Part shown: one piece after another, positions 34,380 through 42,807 of the stretch
Layout of the letters: each line of letters opens with the position of its first letter
Position numbering within the stretch: the first letter of the stretch is position 1
DNA from: an uncultured Prevotella sp.
GTDB taxonomy: Bacteria; Bacteroidota; Bacteroidia; Bacteroidales; Bacteroidaceae
Direction: 5' to 3'
Assembly (NCBI GenBank): GCA_900551055.1
Contig: URUK01000007.1
Location: forward strand, 1-64,000
Length of the DNA stretch: 64,000 bases
The notes under the pieces: model-generated
What the model was told of the DNA's origin: nothing
Databases searched by the model: none
What the model saw: the letters and a program-made list of their open reading frames with translations, nothing else
Program-made: the position numbers and the translations under genes

Positions 34380-36411
34380 TTTCTTCAGCTTTCTCTCCGC
34401 TGTTTTCTGTAACGGCGTTCGCTTCGTTGCTGTCGGCAGCGGTCTGGCTGTCGCCTTTTCCGTCTTCGGTTTCAGGCTCGTTGTCGCCCTGGTTTTCCAT
34501 TATTTCCTCTGAACGGCTTACCCACGGGCGCTTGCCGAAGATTTTTTCAACGTCTTCGGCGAAGATAACCTCGCGCTCAAGCAGCAGTTCGGCCAGCTTG
34601 TTGTGCCCTTCCTTGTGCTCAAGTAGCAAGTCTTTGGCGCGTTGGTATTGTTCGCTTATCATGCTTAACACTTCGTCGTCCATGATTTTCGCCGTCGTTT
34701 CGGAGTATGGTTTCTGGAAGTTGTACTCGTTGTTGTTGTAATAACAGATGTTGGGCAGCCTGTCGCTCATGCCTGCGTAGGCTATCATGCCGTAGGCACT
34801 CTTTGTCACACGCTCCAAGTCGTTCATCGCTCCGGTGGATATGTGGCCGACAAACAGTTCCTCGGCGGCGCGTCCTCCAAGCGTGGCGCACATCTCGTCG
34901 AGCATCTCTTCCTTGGTGGTTATCTGGCGTTCTTCGGGCATATACCACGCCGCACCGAGCACGCGGCCACGCGGAACGATTGATACCTTAACCAAGGGGT
35001 TGGCGTGTTCGAGGAACCAAGATATTGTAGCGTGTCCCGCTTCGTGCAGGGCTATTGTGCGGCGTTCGCCTTCCGTCATTACTTTCGTCTTCTTTTCAAG
35101 TCCGCCGATGATGCGGTCTACAGCGTCAAGGAAGTCCTGGCGGCCTACGTGTGTCTTGTTGTGGCGCGCCGCGATGAGTGCCGCCTCATTGCATACGTTG
35201 GCGATGTCGGCGCCGGAGAAGCCCGGAGTCTGCCGTGCCAGCATGTCGACGTCGACGCTTTCGTCAATCTTTACCGGCTTCAGATGCACCTTGAAGATTT
35301 CCTTGCGCTCGTTAAGGTCGGGCAGGTCTACGTTTATCTGCCTGTCGAAACGTCCTGCGCGGAGCAGCGCGGAGTCAAGCATGTCGGCGCGGTTTGTGGC
35401 TGCGAGTATGATGACACCGCTGTTTGTGCCGAAGCCGTCCATCTCTGTTAGCAGGGCGTTGAGCGTGTTCTCGCGCTCGTCGTTGCCTCCCATTGCGGGG
35501 TTTTTGCTGCGTGCGCGGCCTACGGCGTCAATCTCGTCGATGAAAATGATGCACGGTGACTTTTCTTTTGCCTGCCGGAAGAGGTCGCGCACACGGCTTG
35601 CGCCCACGCCGACAAACATCTCGACGAAGTCGGAACCGCTCATGGAGAAGAACGGTACGCCTGCTTCGCCGGCCACAGCTTTAGCCAGCAGCGTCTTGCC
35701 TGTTCCCGGAGGGCCTACCAGCAGGGCGCCTTTGGGTATTTTGCCGCCAAGGTCGGTGTATTTCTTAGGATTTTTCAGGAAGTCCACTATTTCCTGAACT
35801 TCCTGTTTTGCGCCGGCTTGTCCGGCAACGTCCTTGAACGTAACGTTGATGTCGGCACCTTTCTCGTACATCTTCGCCTTGCTTTTGCCTACGTTGAAGA
35901 CGCCGCCTGTGCCTCCGCCTCCACCTCCGCCCATGCGGCGCATGAAGTAAAGCCACAGGAAAATGAACAGCAGGATGGGGCCGAAGCTGAGCAGGATGCT
36001 GAACAAGTCGTTGCCGCGCTTGTTCTCATAGTTCAGCTGTCCTTTGAATTTTCCGGCTTTCTTTTCAGCCTCGACAAACGTCTCAACCTTGTCAACGCTG
36101 CCGAATTCGGTTGTTATGTAGGCGTTGTTGCCAACGTTTTTCACACCTTGTTTAAATACGTCGCGCGTGTTTTGAGGGTTTACATACATCTTCAAGGTGC
36201 TCTCGTCCTTGTTTATCACGATTTTTGAGGCGTAGCCCTTGTTCACGTAAGTCTTGAATTCGTCGTATGAAACTTTTTTGCTCGCGCTTCCGCCCACGGT
36301 GTCTCCGCCGAAGAAATACATAGCCATGAGGCCGAATAATACGAGCATGTAAATCCAGCTCATGCTGAATTTAGGCTTCTTGTTGTTCTTATCTTGTTCC
36401 ATTTTGTCCAT
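34372..36411 (-). CDS. ftsH: ATP-dependent zinc metalloprotease FtsH
   Basis: 679 residues. Membrane helix 1 (SWIYMLVLFGLMAMYFFGG), a periplasmic domain, helix 2 (LFSILLSFGPILLFIFLWLYFM) and a Gly-rich linker precede the AAA+ domain: Walker A VGPPGTGKT, Walker B CIIFIDEIDAVGR, pore loop MSGSDFVEMFVGVG and second region of homology ATNRADMLDSALLRAGRFDRQ. The protease site is IALHEAGHATISWFLEH (HExxH). The C-terminal 50 residues are acidic and low-complexity. FtsH degrades damaged membrane proteins and regulatory substrates at the inner membrane. It lies between rsfS and cdsA, and its last codons overlap an inverted-repeat arm. Confidence 0.97.
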   Translation of the reverse strand: MDKMEQDKNNKKPKFSMSWIYMLVLFGLMAMYFFGGDTVGGSASKKVSYDEFKTYVNKGYASKIVINKDESTLKMYVNPQNTRDVFKQGVKNVGNNAYITTEFGSVDKVETFVEAEKKAGKFKGQLNYENKRGNDLFSILLSFGPILLFIFLWLYFMRRMGGGGGGGTGGVFNVGKSKAKMYEKGADINVTFKDVAGQAGAKQEVQEIVDFLKNPKKYTDLGGKIPKGALLVGPPGTGKTLLAKAVAGEAGVPFFSMSGSDFVEMFVGVGASRVRDLFRQAKEKSPCIIFIDEIDAVGRARSKNPAMGGNDERENTLNALLTEMDGFGTNSGVIILAATNRADMLDSALLRAGRFDRQINVDLPDLNERKEIFKVHLKPVKIDESVDVDMLARQTPGFSGADIANVCNEAALIAARHNKTHVGRQDFLDAVDRIIGGLEKKTKVMTEGERRTIALHEAGHATISWFLEHANPLVKVSIVPRGRVLGAAWYMPEERQITTKEEMLDEMCATLGGRAAEELFVGHISTGAMNDLERVTKSAYGMIAYAGMSDRLPNICYYNNNEYNFQKPYSETTAKIMDDEVLSMISEQYQRAKDLLLEHKEGHNKLAELLLEREVIFAEDVEKIFGKRPWVSRSEEIMENQGDNEPETEDGKGDSQTAADSNEANAVTENSGEKAEERS

Positions 36412-36462
36412 AGATGTTTTGCTGTAAAGAACTCTTTACAACTTGGTGTGTACCGTATGGCG

Positions 36463-36822
36463 TCAGTCAATGTCGGGAATTCTTGTCAATTTCGCATCTT
36501 CCCAAAGGTTTTCCAGATTGTAGAACTCCCTTGTTTCGGGCAGAAAGACATGCACCATCACGTCCGTATAGTCCATCGCGACCCAATGCGCGTGTGTAAG
36601 TCCAACCGTGTGTACCGGTTTCTCGCCGGCTTCAACCCTTGCCGTCTCTTCAACGGAATCGGCTATGGCTTCGACCTGTGAGGGCGAATTGCCCTGGCAG
36701 ATGATGAAATAACGGCATATCGAGCCCTCGATGCCGTTCAGGTCGGCGATGATGATGTTTGAGCCTTTCTTTTCTTGAATGCCTTTTGTTATTGTCTCGA
36801 CTAATTTTTTTACTTGTTCCAT
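36463..36822 (-). CDS. rsfS: Ribosome silencing factor RsfS
   Basis: 119 residues from the ATG at 36822 (MEQVKKLVETITKGIQEKKG); the longer open frame upstream lies before the promoter and is not coding. RsfS binds ribosomal protein L14 and blocks subunit joining in starvation. Signatures: NIIIADLNGIEGSICRYFIICQGNSPSQVEAIADSV, GLTHAHWVAMDYTDVMVHVFLPETREFYNLENLWEDA. First gene of the rsfS-ftsH-cdsA operon, 51 bp before ftsH, with a promoter at 36919-36948. Confidence 0.95.
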   Translation of the reverse strand: MEQVKKLVETITKGIQEKKGSNIIIADLNGIEGSICRYFIICQGNSPSQVEAIADSVEETARVEAGEKPVHTVGLTHAHWVAMDYTDVMVHVFLPETREFYNLENLWEDAKLTRIPDID

Positions 36823-36918
36823 TAAGAAATGAAATGTTGTTAATGCAAGATATCGGCGTGCAGACCAGTTGTGGAGCAGTAGCTTCCATGCCTGGCCGTC
36901 ACACCGTTTTTTTATTAT

Positions 36919-36948
36919 GCAAAGGTACACGGATTTATTGTAAAACAA
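36919..36948 (-). promoter_or_regulatory. Promoter of rsfS-ftsH-cdsA
   Basis: Minus strand: TTG (36948-36946), 18 bp, TACCTTTGC (36927-36919), giving a leader of about 90 nt. Confidence 0.6.
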
Positions 36949-36999
36949 TGACAAAGCACTGTTATTTTGAGTTTTTTTAGAAAAATCTTGGACAAAATG

Positions 37000-37030
37000 T
37001 TGCCGTTTCAAAAAAAATATATACCTTTGC
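37000..37030 (+). promoter_or_regulatory. Promoter of tRNA-Gln
   Basis: TTG (37000-37002), 19 bp, TACCTTTGC (37022-37030), 46 bp before the tRNA. Divergent from the rsfS promoter. Confidence 0.6.
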
Positions 37031-37076
37031 ACTCGCAAAACACCAGTTAACGGAAGTTTAATAGCTGGTTAAGCAT

Positions 37077-37147
37077 TGGGATATGGTGTAATGGTAACAC
37101 TACAGATTCTGGTCCTGTCATTCCTGGTTCGAATCCGGGTATCCCAA
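37077..37147 (+). tRNA. tRNA-Gln (anticodon CUG)
   Basis: Cloverleaf folded by hand: acceptor TGGGATA/TATCCCA with discriminator A at 37147, D stem GTGT/ACAC, anticodon CTG at 37109-37111, T arm CCTGG-TTCGAAT-CCGGG. The anticodon stem is ACAGA/CCTGT, leaving an A-C mismatch at the base pair closing the loop (31-39). No CCA is encoded. A terminator follows. Confidence 0.95.
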
Positions 37148-37156
37148 CAAAGACAA

Positions 37157-37184
37157 GGCATCTTGGTTTCAAGATGCCTTTTTT
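37157..37184 (+). terminator. Rho-independent terminator of tRNA-Gln
   Basis: GGCATCTTG-GTTT-CAAGATGCC followed by TTTTTT. Confidence 0.9.
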
Positions 37185-37323
37185 GTTGGCTCATTGGTGA
37201 CAATACCGTGACAGTAAACGGGTTTTAATGTCACATCCTAAAGCGTTGATAGACAGCTGGTTACCGCGAAATGTGACAATAAACACGCTTTTCCAAAAAA
37301 CATCTTATAGCTGTATGCAGTGC

Positions 37324-37404
37324 AATATGTCGCCTTTTGCGTTGTAAAAGGTCGTCTTTTGGCGTGTGAAAGGCCGTCTTTTGCAATGCGTTTCATGGCC
37401 TTTT
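37324..37404. repeat. 22-bp-period array H (4 units)
   Basis: Cores at 37324 (AATATGTCGCCTTTT), 37346 (AAAAGGTCGTCTTTT), 37368 (GAAAGGCCGTCTTTT) and 37390 (degenerate). Otherwise nothing seen in 37185-37593. Confidence 0.85.
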
Positions 37405-37593
37405 ATACGACGGAAGGGCACACGCCATTGTGTGGTTTGAATGTAGTTCTGTTGTTTGTATTCAAATCTTTCATATCGATGCCTGGTATTTGGTAAGCTG
37501 GTTTGCCAGGCGGTGGAAGATGTCCGTGCATGAAAATGGGTGCGGCAAGGCGCATTTCATATTAGCATTTTGCCTGCATGTTTGATAATTGTA

Positions 37594-38271
37594 CTAACGT
37601 TTCTTGCACTGTTCGTACCATTCGAGAAGCAGGCCGCGCGGCACTCCGTGGCTTACTGCTGCGTCGAGGGCTTTCTTTGCCTCGCTTCTGCGTCCTTGCA
37701 TGATGAGGATTTCCACCTTTGATACTGTGTAGTCTTTGTTGCCGGGGTCGCGTTTCAGTGCCTCGTCGAAGTCGAAGAGGGCGGTGTCATACATCTTCAT
37801 ATCCTTTTCCAGTTCGGCTCTGGCGGCATAGGCTACGGCATTGTCTGGGTGGATTTCAATCAGGTTGTTAAGTTGGTCGAGCGCACTGTTGGGGCTTTCC
37901 AGCTTTATGTAAGTATAAGCCAGCCCCAACCTGGCCTCCGCATTGTCGGGCGACAGGCTTAGAAATCTCTCGTAATCGTTTTTCGCAAGTTCGTAGCGGC
38001 GCAGGTTGTTGTTGGCATATGCCCGGTAATACAGGGCCGAGAGGTTGTTCTTGTCTTTCTCAAGAACTTGTCCGCATGCGTCGATTGCGTCATTCCATTC
38101 AAGCAGTTGCAAGTTTACCGCTGCCTTGCTTAACAGCAGGCGGATAGAGTTCGGTTCGAGTGTAAGCTGCTTGTTCACAACTTCAAGCGAGTCGCGCCAT
38201 TGTTTGAGCGACTGTGCCGTGGCTGTCGAGGTTATTGATAGGATGATTAACAATGACGCGATGTGCTTCAT
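37594..38271 (-). CDS. Periplasmic tetratricopeptide-repeat protein
   Basis: 225 residues with a signal peptide (MKHIASLLIILSITSTATAQ). At least four TPR units cover the rest: LLLSKAAVNLQLLEWNDAIDACGQVL, ALYYRAYANNNLRRYELAKNDYERFL, ARLGLAYTYIKLESPNSALDQLNNLI and AYAARAELEKDMKMYDTALFDFDEAL. TPRs bind other proteins; no catalytic motif is seen. Monocistronic, between array H and a perfect inverted repeat. The partner is unknown. Confidence 0.82.
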   Translation of the reverse strand: MKHIASLLIILSITSTATAQSLKQWRDSLEVVNKQLTLEPNSIRLLLSKAAVNLQLLEWNDAIDACGQVLEKDKNNLSALYYRAYANNNLRRYELAKNDYERFLSLSPDNAEARLGLAYTYIKLESPNSALDQLNNLIEIHPDNAVAYAARAELEKDMKMYDTALFDFDEALKRDPGNKDYTVSKVEILIMQGRRSEAKKALDAAVSHGVPRGLLLEWYEQCKKR

Positions 38272-38291
38272 AAAAATGTAGTTTTTTTGAC

Positions 38292-38379
38292 AATTAAGAA
38301 TTAAGAGTTAAGAATTAAGAAAATGGTTATGCAATATTTCACGACGTTTTTCTTAATTCTTAACTCTTAATTCTTAATT
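38292..38379. repeat. Perfect 32-bp inverted repeat, AATTAAG family
   Basis: 38292-38323 is the exact reverse complement of 38348-38379, loop 24 nt. It sits between the TPR gene start and the DUF349 gene stop. Confidence 0.9.
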
Positions 38380-38383
38380 ATTT

Positions 38384-40273
38384 TCAGTTTTCAGCGTCTA
38401 TGGCCTTGATTTTCTCGCGTACAAGGTTCATGTCGTCTTTCAGCTTTTGCACCTTGCGGTTCATCTCGTCAATGAGCGAGTTGCCTTTTTTGCTTGACGC
38501 GTTGAGGAAGCCCATGTTGTTTTCGTATGTCTGGATTTCCTGCTTCAGCTGTTCGTAGCGGCGCATCAGGCGTGCACGTTCGTTGTCAAGCGCGTCTACG
38601 CCTTTCTCTGCCACGTTCTTCAGATTGCTCTTGAACTTGTCCAAACGGCGGCGCGCCGTCGTTATGTTCAGCTCCTTGTAGAGCCTGCCGAGTATGTCGT
38701 GGTATTCTTTGTAAACGTTGTCTTTCTCTTTGAACGGCACGTGTCCGACGGCGTTGTATTGTTCGACGAGTTCGCGTACCTTTTCCTGTATGTCATCTTC
38801 GGCATCGTCAGCCAGCTTCTTCAGCTGGGCTATGATGTCGCGTTTCTTTTCAAGGTTTGCGCGTTCCTCAGTGCGTGTGCCGGCGTTTGCATTGTTGCGT
38901 GCGTCGAAAAAGTGGTTGCATGCCGTGAGAAAATCGTTCCACAGCTTGTCGCCGAGTTTCTTTGGCACCATGCCAATGGTCTTCCATTCTTTCTGAAGGG
39001 CTACGAGTTTGTCGCTGGTAGCTTTCCAGTCGGTGCTGTCTTGAAGTGCCTGCGCCTGCTCTACGAGAGCCTTTTTCTTCTCAGCATTTTCCGCAAACTT
39101 CTGCTTCAAATCCTTAAAGAACTCTGCCTTTTTACCGAAAAAGTCGTCGCATGCCGAGCGGAAACGCTCGAAAATCTTGACGTTCATCTTCTGAGGGGCG
39201 AAGCCTATGGTCTTCCATTCTGCCTGGATGGCGATTATTTCCTTGGTCTTCTTGTCCCAGTCGCCTGCATTCTTGACCTCTTCTTTCGCTATTTCTTCAA
39301 CCTTTTCGCATAGGGCGGTTTTCTTTTCAAGGTTTTCTTCCTCTTTTGAGCGCAGTTCCTCGAAATGCTGCTGGTGGCGTTTGTTTATTACGGTAGATGC
39401 CGCCTTGAAGCGCGCCCACATGTCTTCGCGCTGCTCTTTTGCAACAGGGCCTGTCTCGCGGTATTCCTGATGCAGCTTCTGCAACTGGTGGAAAGCGCTT
39501 ATGACATCGCTTTCGTCGGCCAGTTTTTCGGCCGCCTCGCATAAATGTGTCTTTATTTCGAGGTTTTTCTTGAAGTCGTATTCGCGTGCTTCGTTGTTCA
39601 GTTTTAGCAGGTCGTAGTATTGTTCAACGTACAGCTGGTAGTTGCGCCACAGTTCGTTGGCTTTTTCCGCCGGGACGAGTTTGATCTCCTTCCATTCTTG
39701 TTGGAGCTTCTTGAAGTCCTGATACGACTTGTTCGCCTCTTCGGGCGATGTCGCCATAGCCTTTATTTTTTCTATGATGTCGAGTTTCTTCTTCAGGTTT
39801 TCCTGCTTCAGCCGTTCCTGTTCGAGGAAGATTTTAGCGCGTTTTTCCTTGATGACGCTCATCTCCGCCTTGAATTCGTTTTCATATTCATCGGGCGTGA
39901 CCTTGTAGTTTTCCGGGTCGCCGCCGGCTTCTACGTAGGCTTTCATGTCCGCTTCCCTCTCGGCGAAGTGCAGTTTGTAGAATATTGTCTTCAGGTATTC
40001 CACTTCGTCTTTTTGTGGGTCGTCATCGCTGTGGGCTATTTCTTTTAGCCTTTCAATAACTTCTTTCTTCGTCTTGTACACCTTCTTGGGCTCTGGTGCT
40101 TCTCCGGCTGCCGCGTCGATGTCGCCGGCAGCCGTATCGACAGGAGCTTCGGCTGGTTCGCTGACGGTTGTGTCGGTTGTGTCGGTGTCAGTCTTTACAC
40201 TGTTGTCGGCCGGAGCCATGTTCAGTTCTTCTGTCTTCTCTTGACCGAGAGTGTTTTCTTGAGAGTCCATCAT
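38384..40273 (-). CDS. DUF349 repeat coiled-coil protein
   Basis: 629 residues from the ATG at 40273 (MMDSQENTLGQEKTEELN); an upstream TTG in frame is unlikely. After a Thr/Glu/Ala-rich N-terminal 60 residues the protein is almost entirely helical and charged. It holds about five DUF349 repeats, marked by recurring W-[KR] pairs such as LQQEWKEIKLVPAEKANELW, MWARFKAASTVINKRHQQHF, IQAEWKTIGFAPQKMNVKIFERFRSACDDFF and LQKEWKTIGMVPKKLGDKLWNDFLTACNHFF. No signal peptide, so cytosolic. The family's role is unknown. A -7-like TAAGTTTGC box is at 40327-40335. Confidence 0.88.
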   Translation of the reverse strand: MMDSQENTLGQEKTEELNMAPADNSVKTDTDTTDTTVSEPAEAPVDTAAGDIDAAAGEAPEPKKVYKTKKEVIERLKEIAHSDDDPQKDEVEYLKTIFYKLHFAEREADMKAYVEAGGDPENYKVTPDEYENEFKAEMSVIKEKRAKIFLEQERLKQENLKKKLDIIEKIKAMATSPEEANKSYQDFKKLQQEWKEIKLVPAEKANELWRNYQLYVEQYYDLLKLNNEAREYDFKKNLEIKTHLCEAAEKLADESDVISAFHQLQKLHQEYRETGPVAKEQREDMWARFKAASTVINKRHQQHFEELRSKEEENLEKKTALCEKVEEIAKEEVKNAGDWDKKTKEIIAIQAEWKTIGFAPQKMNVKIFERFRSACDDFFGKKAEFFKDLKQKFAENAEKKKALVEQAQALQDSTDWKATSDKLVALQKEWKTIGMVPKKLGDKLWNDFLTACNHFFDARNNANAGTRTEERANLEKKRDIIAQLKKLADDAEDDIQEKVRELVEQYNAVGHVPFKEKDNVYKEYHDILGRLYKELNITTARRRLDKFKSNLKNVAEKGVDALDNERARLMRRYEQLKQEIQTYENNMGFLNASSKKGNSLIDEMNRKVQKLKDDMNLVREKIKAIDAEN

Positions 40274-40389
40274 TCTAACTTTTTTATTAGTTAATGAATC
40301 GGTTTTCCATGTTCTTTTATAGGTGTGCAAACTTATATAAAATAATTGTAAACGCCTAAAATATTTTTGAAAAACTTGTCTTTTCGTGA

Positions 40390-41316
40390 CTAAATGAGAC
40401 GTTTATGACGGAAAATCCACCATGAAATGCCTGAAATCAGCACTGACACTACTATCGCGATGAGGAAGCCGAACTTGTTGGTTTCCATGCCGTTTACCAG
40501 GTTCATTCCGAAGATGCTTGATATGAGCGTGGGGAACATCAGTATAATCGACACCGAGGTGAGCGTTCGCATTACGGTGTTCATGTTGTTGTTGATGATG
40601 CTCGAGTATGTGTCCATCGTCGATTCGAGGATGTCAGAGTATATGTTTGTTGTCTCCCGCGCCTGGCTCATCTCGATGTTTACGTCCTCGATTAGGTCTG
40701 CGTCAAGTTCGTCCACCTGCAACTTGAACTTCAGTTTGGCAAGAAGGTTCTCGTTGCCGCGGATTGACGTGATGAAATATGTCAGCGAGTCTTGTAGGCG
40801 CGACAGGCCGATTAGCGACTCGTTGTTCACTTCGCGGTCGAGGTTGCGCTTGGCTTTCTCTATCAGGTTGTTGATTTGCTTCAACCGTTTCAGGTACCAT
40901 ACGGCCGACGACAGGAACAGCCGGAATATCATGTCCACGTAGTCGGTGAAGCCTTCGCCGCGCTTTTGCTGGTAGCTTACGAAGTCAATCATCATGTTCG
41001 TCTCGTGGAAGCACACCGTGATGGTTACGTCGCGCTTGTGTATGATGCCGAGCGGCACGGTGGTGTACGGCGTGCGCGAGCGTACCTCCTTGACGAACGG
41101 GATACGAAGGATGATTAGCATCCATCCGTCGTCGTACTCGTAGCGGGCGCGCTCGTCGTTGTCGCTGATGTCGGAAAGGAAATAATCGGGAATCTTGAAT
41201 TCTTCTTCAAGAAGACGCTGGTCGTCTTCCGTAGGACATGTCACTTGTATCCAGCAGTTCGGCTCCCACTGGCCAATCTGCTTCAAACCTTTGTTGGTGT
41301 TCCAGTATGTTCTCAT
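40390..41316 (-). CDS. corA: CorA-family magnesium/divalent cation transporter
   Basis: 308 residues. A soluble alpha/beta N-terminal domain, a long helix and two C-terminal membrane helices; the selectivity motif GMN is present in SIFGMNLVNGMETN between them. The C-terminus ends WIFRHKRLI, the usual basic tail. CorA forms a pentameric inner-membrane Mg2+ channel gated by cytosolic Mg2+; Co2+ and Ni2+ may also pass. Monocistronic, with a TATCTTTGC -7 box at 41446-41454 on the minus strand. Confidence 0.93.
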   Translation of the reverse strand: MRTYWNTNKGLKQIGQWEPNCWIQVTCPTEDDQRLLEEEFKIPDYFLSDISDNDERARYEYDDGWMLIILRIPFVKEVRSRTPYTTVPLGIIHKRDVTITVCFHETNMMIDFVSYQQKRGEGFTDYVDMIFRLFLSSAVWYLKRLKQINNLIEKAKRNLDREVNNESLIGLSRLQDSLTYFITSIRGNENLLAKLKFKLQVDELDADLIEDVNIEMSQARETTNIYSDILESTMDTYSSIINNNMNTVMRTLTSVSIILMFPTLISSIFGMNLVNGMETNKFGFLIAIVVSVLISGISWWIFRHKRLI

Positions 41317-41632
41317 TTGCTAATCCTCCGAAAATGTTACGCTTGGTGGGAAGACCGCTCCTGAGAGACATGCCTCCTCACTTTACAGGTTCATCTTTTC
41401 CGCGTGATAGTCGTCCATATAAGTTTTGAATTTCCGTTTTGCGCTGCAAAGATAGTGCAAAATTTCGGTTAAGCGAAGTGAAAGGGAAACTTTTTCACTT
41501 TCATGAGCGTGAGAAATTTATCAAAACCGAGTGAAACGCAAAATAAAACGGTTGAAAATAGTTTTAATTTTGCATTTTCTGGATAGCTGTATTGCAGCCT
41601 TTTTCAAAAAGGGTTATGGCTGGCTGTTTTGT

Positions 41633-41713
41633 AAAAGGTGATCTTTTACAAGCTAAAAGGCTATCAATTGCACGCTAAAAGGCCACCTTTTGCATGATAA
41701 AAGATGGCCTTTT
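41633..41713. repeat. 22-bp-period array I (4 units), 3' flank of the R-M locus
   Basis: Cores at 41633, 41655, 41677 and 41699. Units 3 and 4 (AAAAGGCCACCTTTT, AAAAGATGGCCTTTT) pair over 14 of 15 positions. It starts 23 bp beyond the dcm stop. Apart from it and a -7 box, nothing seen in 41317-41736. Confidence 0.85.
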
Positions 41714-41736
41714 GTATTGCGTTGTGTATCAAGTGG

Positions 41737-42807
41737 TTACACGTACAACCTGTCAAACAGTTCCAATTGTTTTGGATGGATTTGTGGTTTTTCGTTTTTC
41801 GGCGTATCGCAAGAACTGAGTTCCCCTTCAATTGCATATTTATTGTCAGGGTCGGTGATGCCGGCGACCGACCTTGCAATGTGCCACATGAACACAGGAG
41901 GCACGGCGTTGCCTATCGCCCGGTATTTTCTGCAATCGCTTACGGATGAGAAATCGAACGTGTCTGGAAACGATTGTATTCTTGCGCATTCATCAGGAGT
42001 TAGCCTCCTGTACCTTTCGTGTATCTTCAATACGGGGTCGGTGGAGTTCAGGCTGACCTTTGCAAGGTGCGCGCTTATCGTGTTGCAGGGTTCGTTTACG
42101 TTCTGGGCACGCCCCTTATTCATCTTTTCTTTAACCAGAAGCATACCTTTTACGGCCTTGTCGCTGAAGAACCACTTGTCGTTTTTGTCTGCATCGGGGT
42201 CAAGGACTTCCTTCAATGCAACCTTTGTCTGTGCTGTGACAGGTGTCGGGAAATCAAATTTTTCATAGTCGCCGGCATCTCTGAAGCCAACGATAATTAC
42301 GCGTTCACGCTTCTGTGGCACACCGTAGTCTGACGTGTTGAACAGTTTGAACTTGACATTGTATCCGGCATTGCCGAACTCTTTTATTATCAATGGGAAT
42401 GCTTTTCTTTTGTTTGCTGACAACAGTCCTTTTACATTCTCTGCTATGAAAGCCCTCGGCTTTTTTGCCTTGAGTATTTTCACCATTTCGAAAAACAGCA
42501 TTCCCCTCTCGTCTTTATAGCCAAGACGGGGAGGGTTTTGTGCCGATATGGAGAAAGACTGGCAGGGGAAGCCTCCAGTCAGGATGTCGAAATCAGGCAA
42601 GCTGTCAATGTCTATTGTGCGTACATCTTTTATTTCGCACTTGTGTCTGAAGTTGCTGTTGTATATTTTAGTGCAATATGGGTCGTTGTCAACGGCATAT
42701 ACAATGTCGAACGGCAGTTCCGGGTATTGGCTTCCCAAATAACTGAAACCGCCGGTCATGCCATAATCCATGCCTCCGCAGCCGCAAAACAGTGAAACGA
42801 CTTTCAT
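41737..42807 (-). CDS. DNA (cytosine-5-)-methyltransferase
   Basis: 356 residues if begun at the ATG at 42807, whose ATGA overlaps the stop of the upstream gene; an ATG 9 bp earlier is also possible. The ten-motif C5-methyltransferase order is complete: motif I VSLFCGCGGMDYGM, motif IV TGGFPCQSFS with catalytic Cys82, motif VI ENVKG, motif VIII QKRERVIIVGF, then a variable target-recognition region of about 90 residues, motif IX ECARIQSFPDTF and motif X IGNAVPPVFMWHIA. It transfers methyl from S-adenosylmethionine to cytosine C5. It belongs with the fused methyltransferase upstream; the two probably modify opposite strands of an asymmetric site (inference). Confidence 0.93.
   Translation of the reverse strand: MKVVSLFCGCGGMDYGMTGGFSYLGSQYPELPFDIVYAVDNDPYCTKIYNSNFRHKCEIKDVRTIDIDSLPDFDILTGGFPCQSFSISAQNPPRLGYKDERGMLFFEMVKILKAKKPRAFIAENVKGLLSANKRKAFPLIIKEFGNAGYNVKFKLFNTSDYGVPQKRERVIIVGFRDAGDYEKFDFPTPVTAQTKVALKEVLDPDADKNDKWFFSDKAVKGMLLVKEKMNKGRAQNVNEPCNTISAHLAKVSLNSTDPVLKIHERYRRLTPDECARIQSFPDTFDFSSVSDCRKYRAIGNAVPPVFMWHIARSVAGITDPDNKYAIEGELSSCDTPKNEKPQIHPKQLELFDRLYV

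Noticed and set aside
36823..37038. N-terminal extension of RsfS
   Set aside because: It runs through the promoter at 36919-36948; the family start is MEQVKKLVETI.
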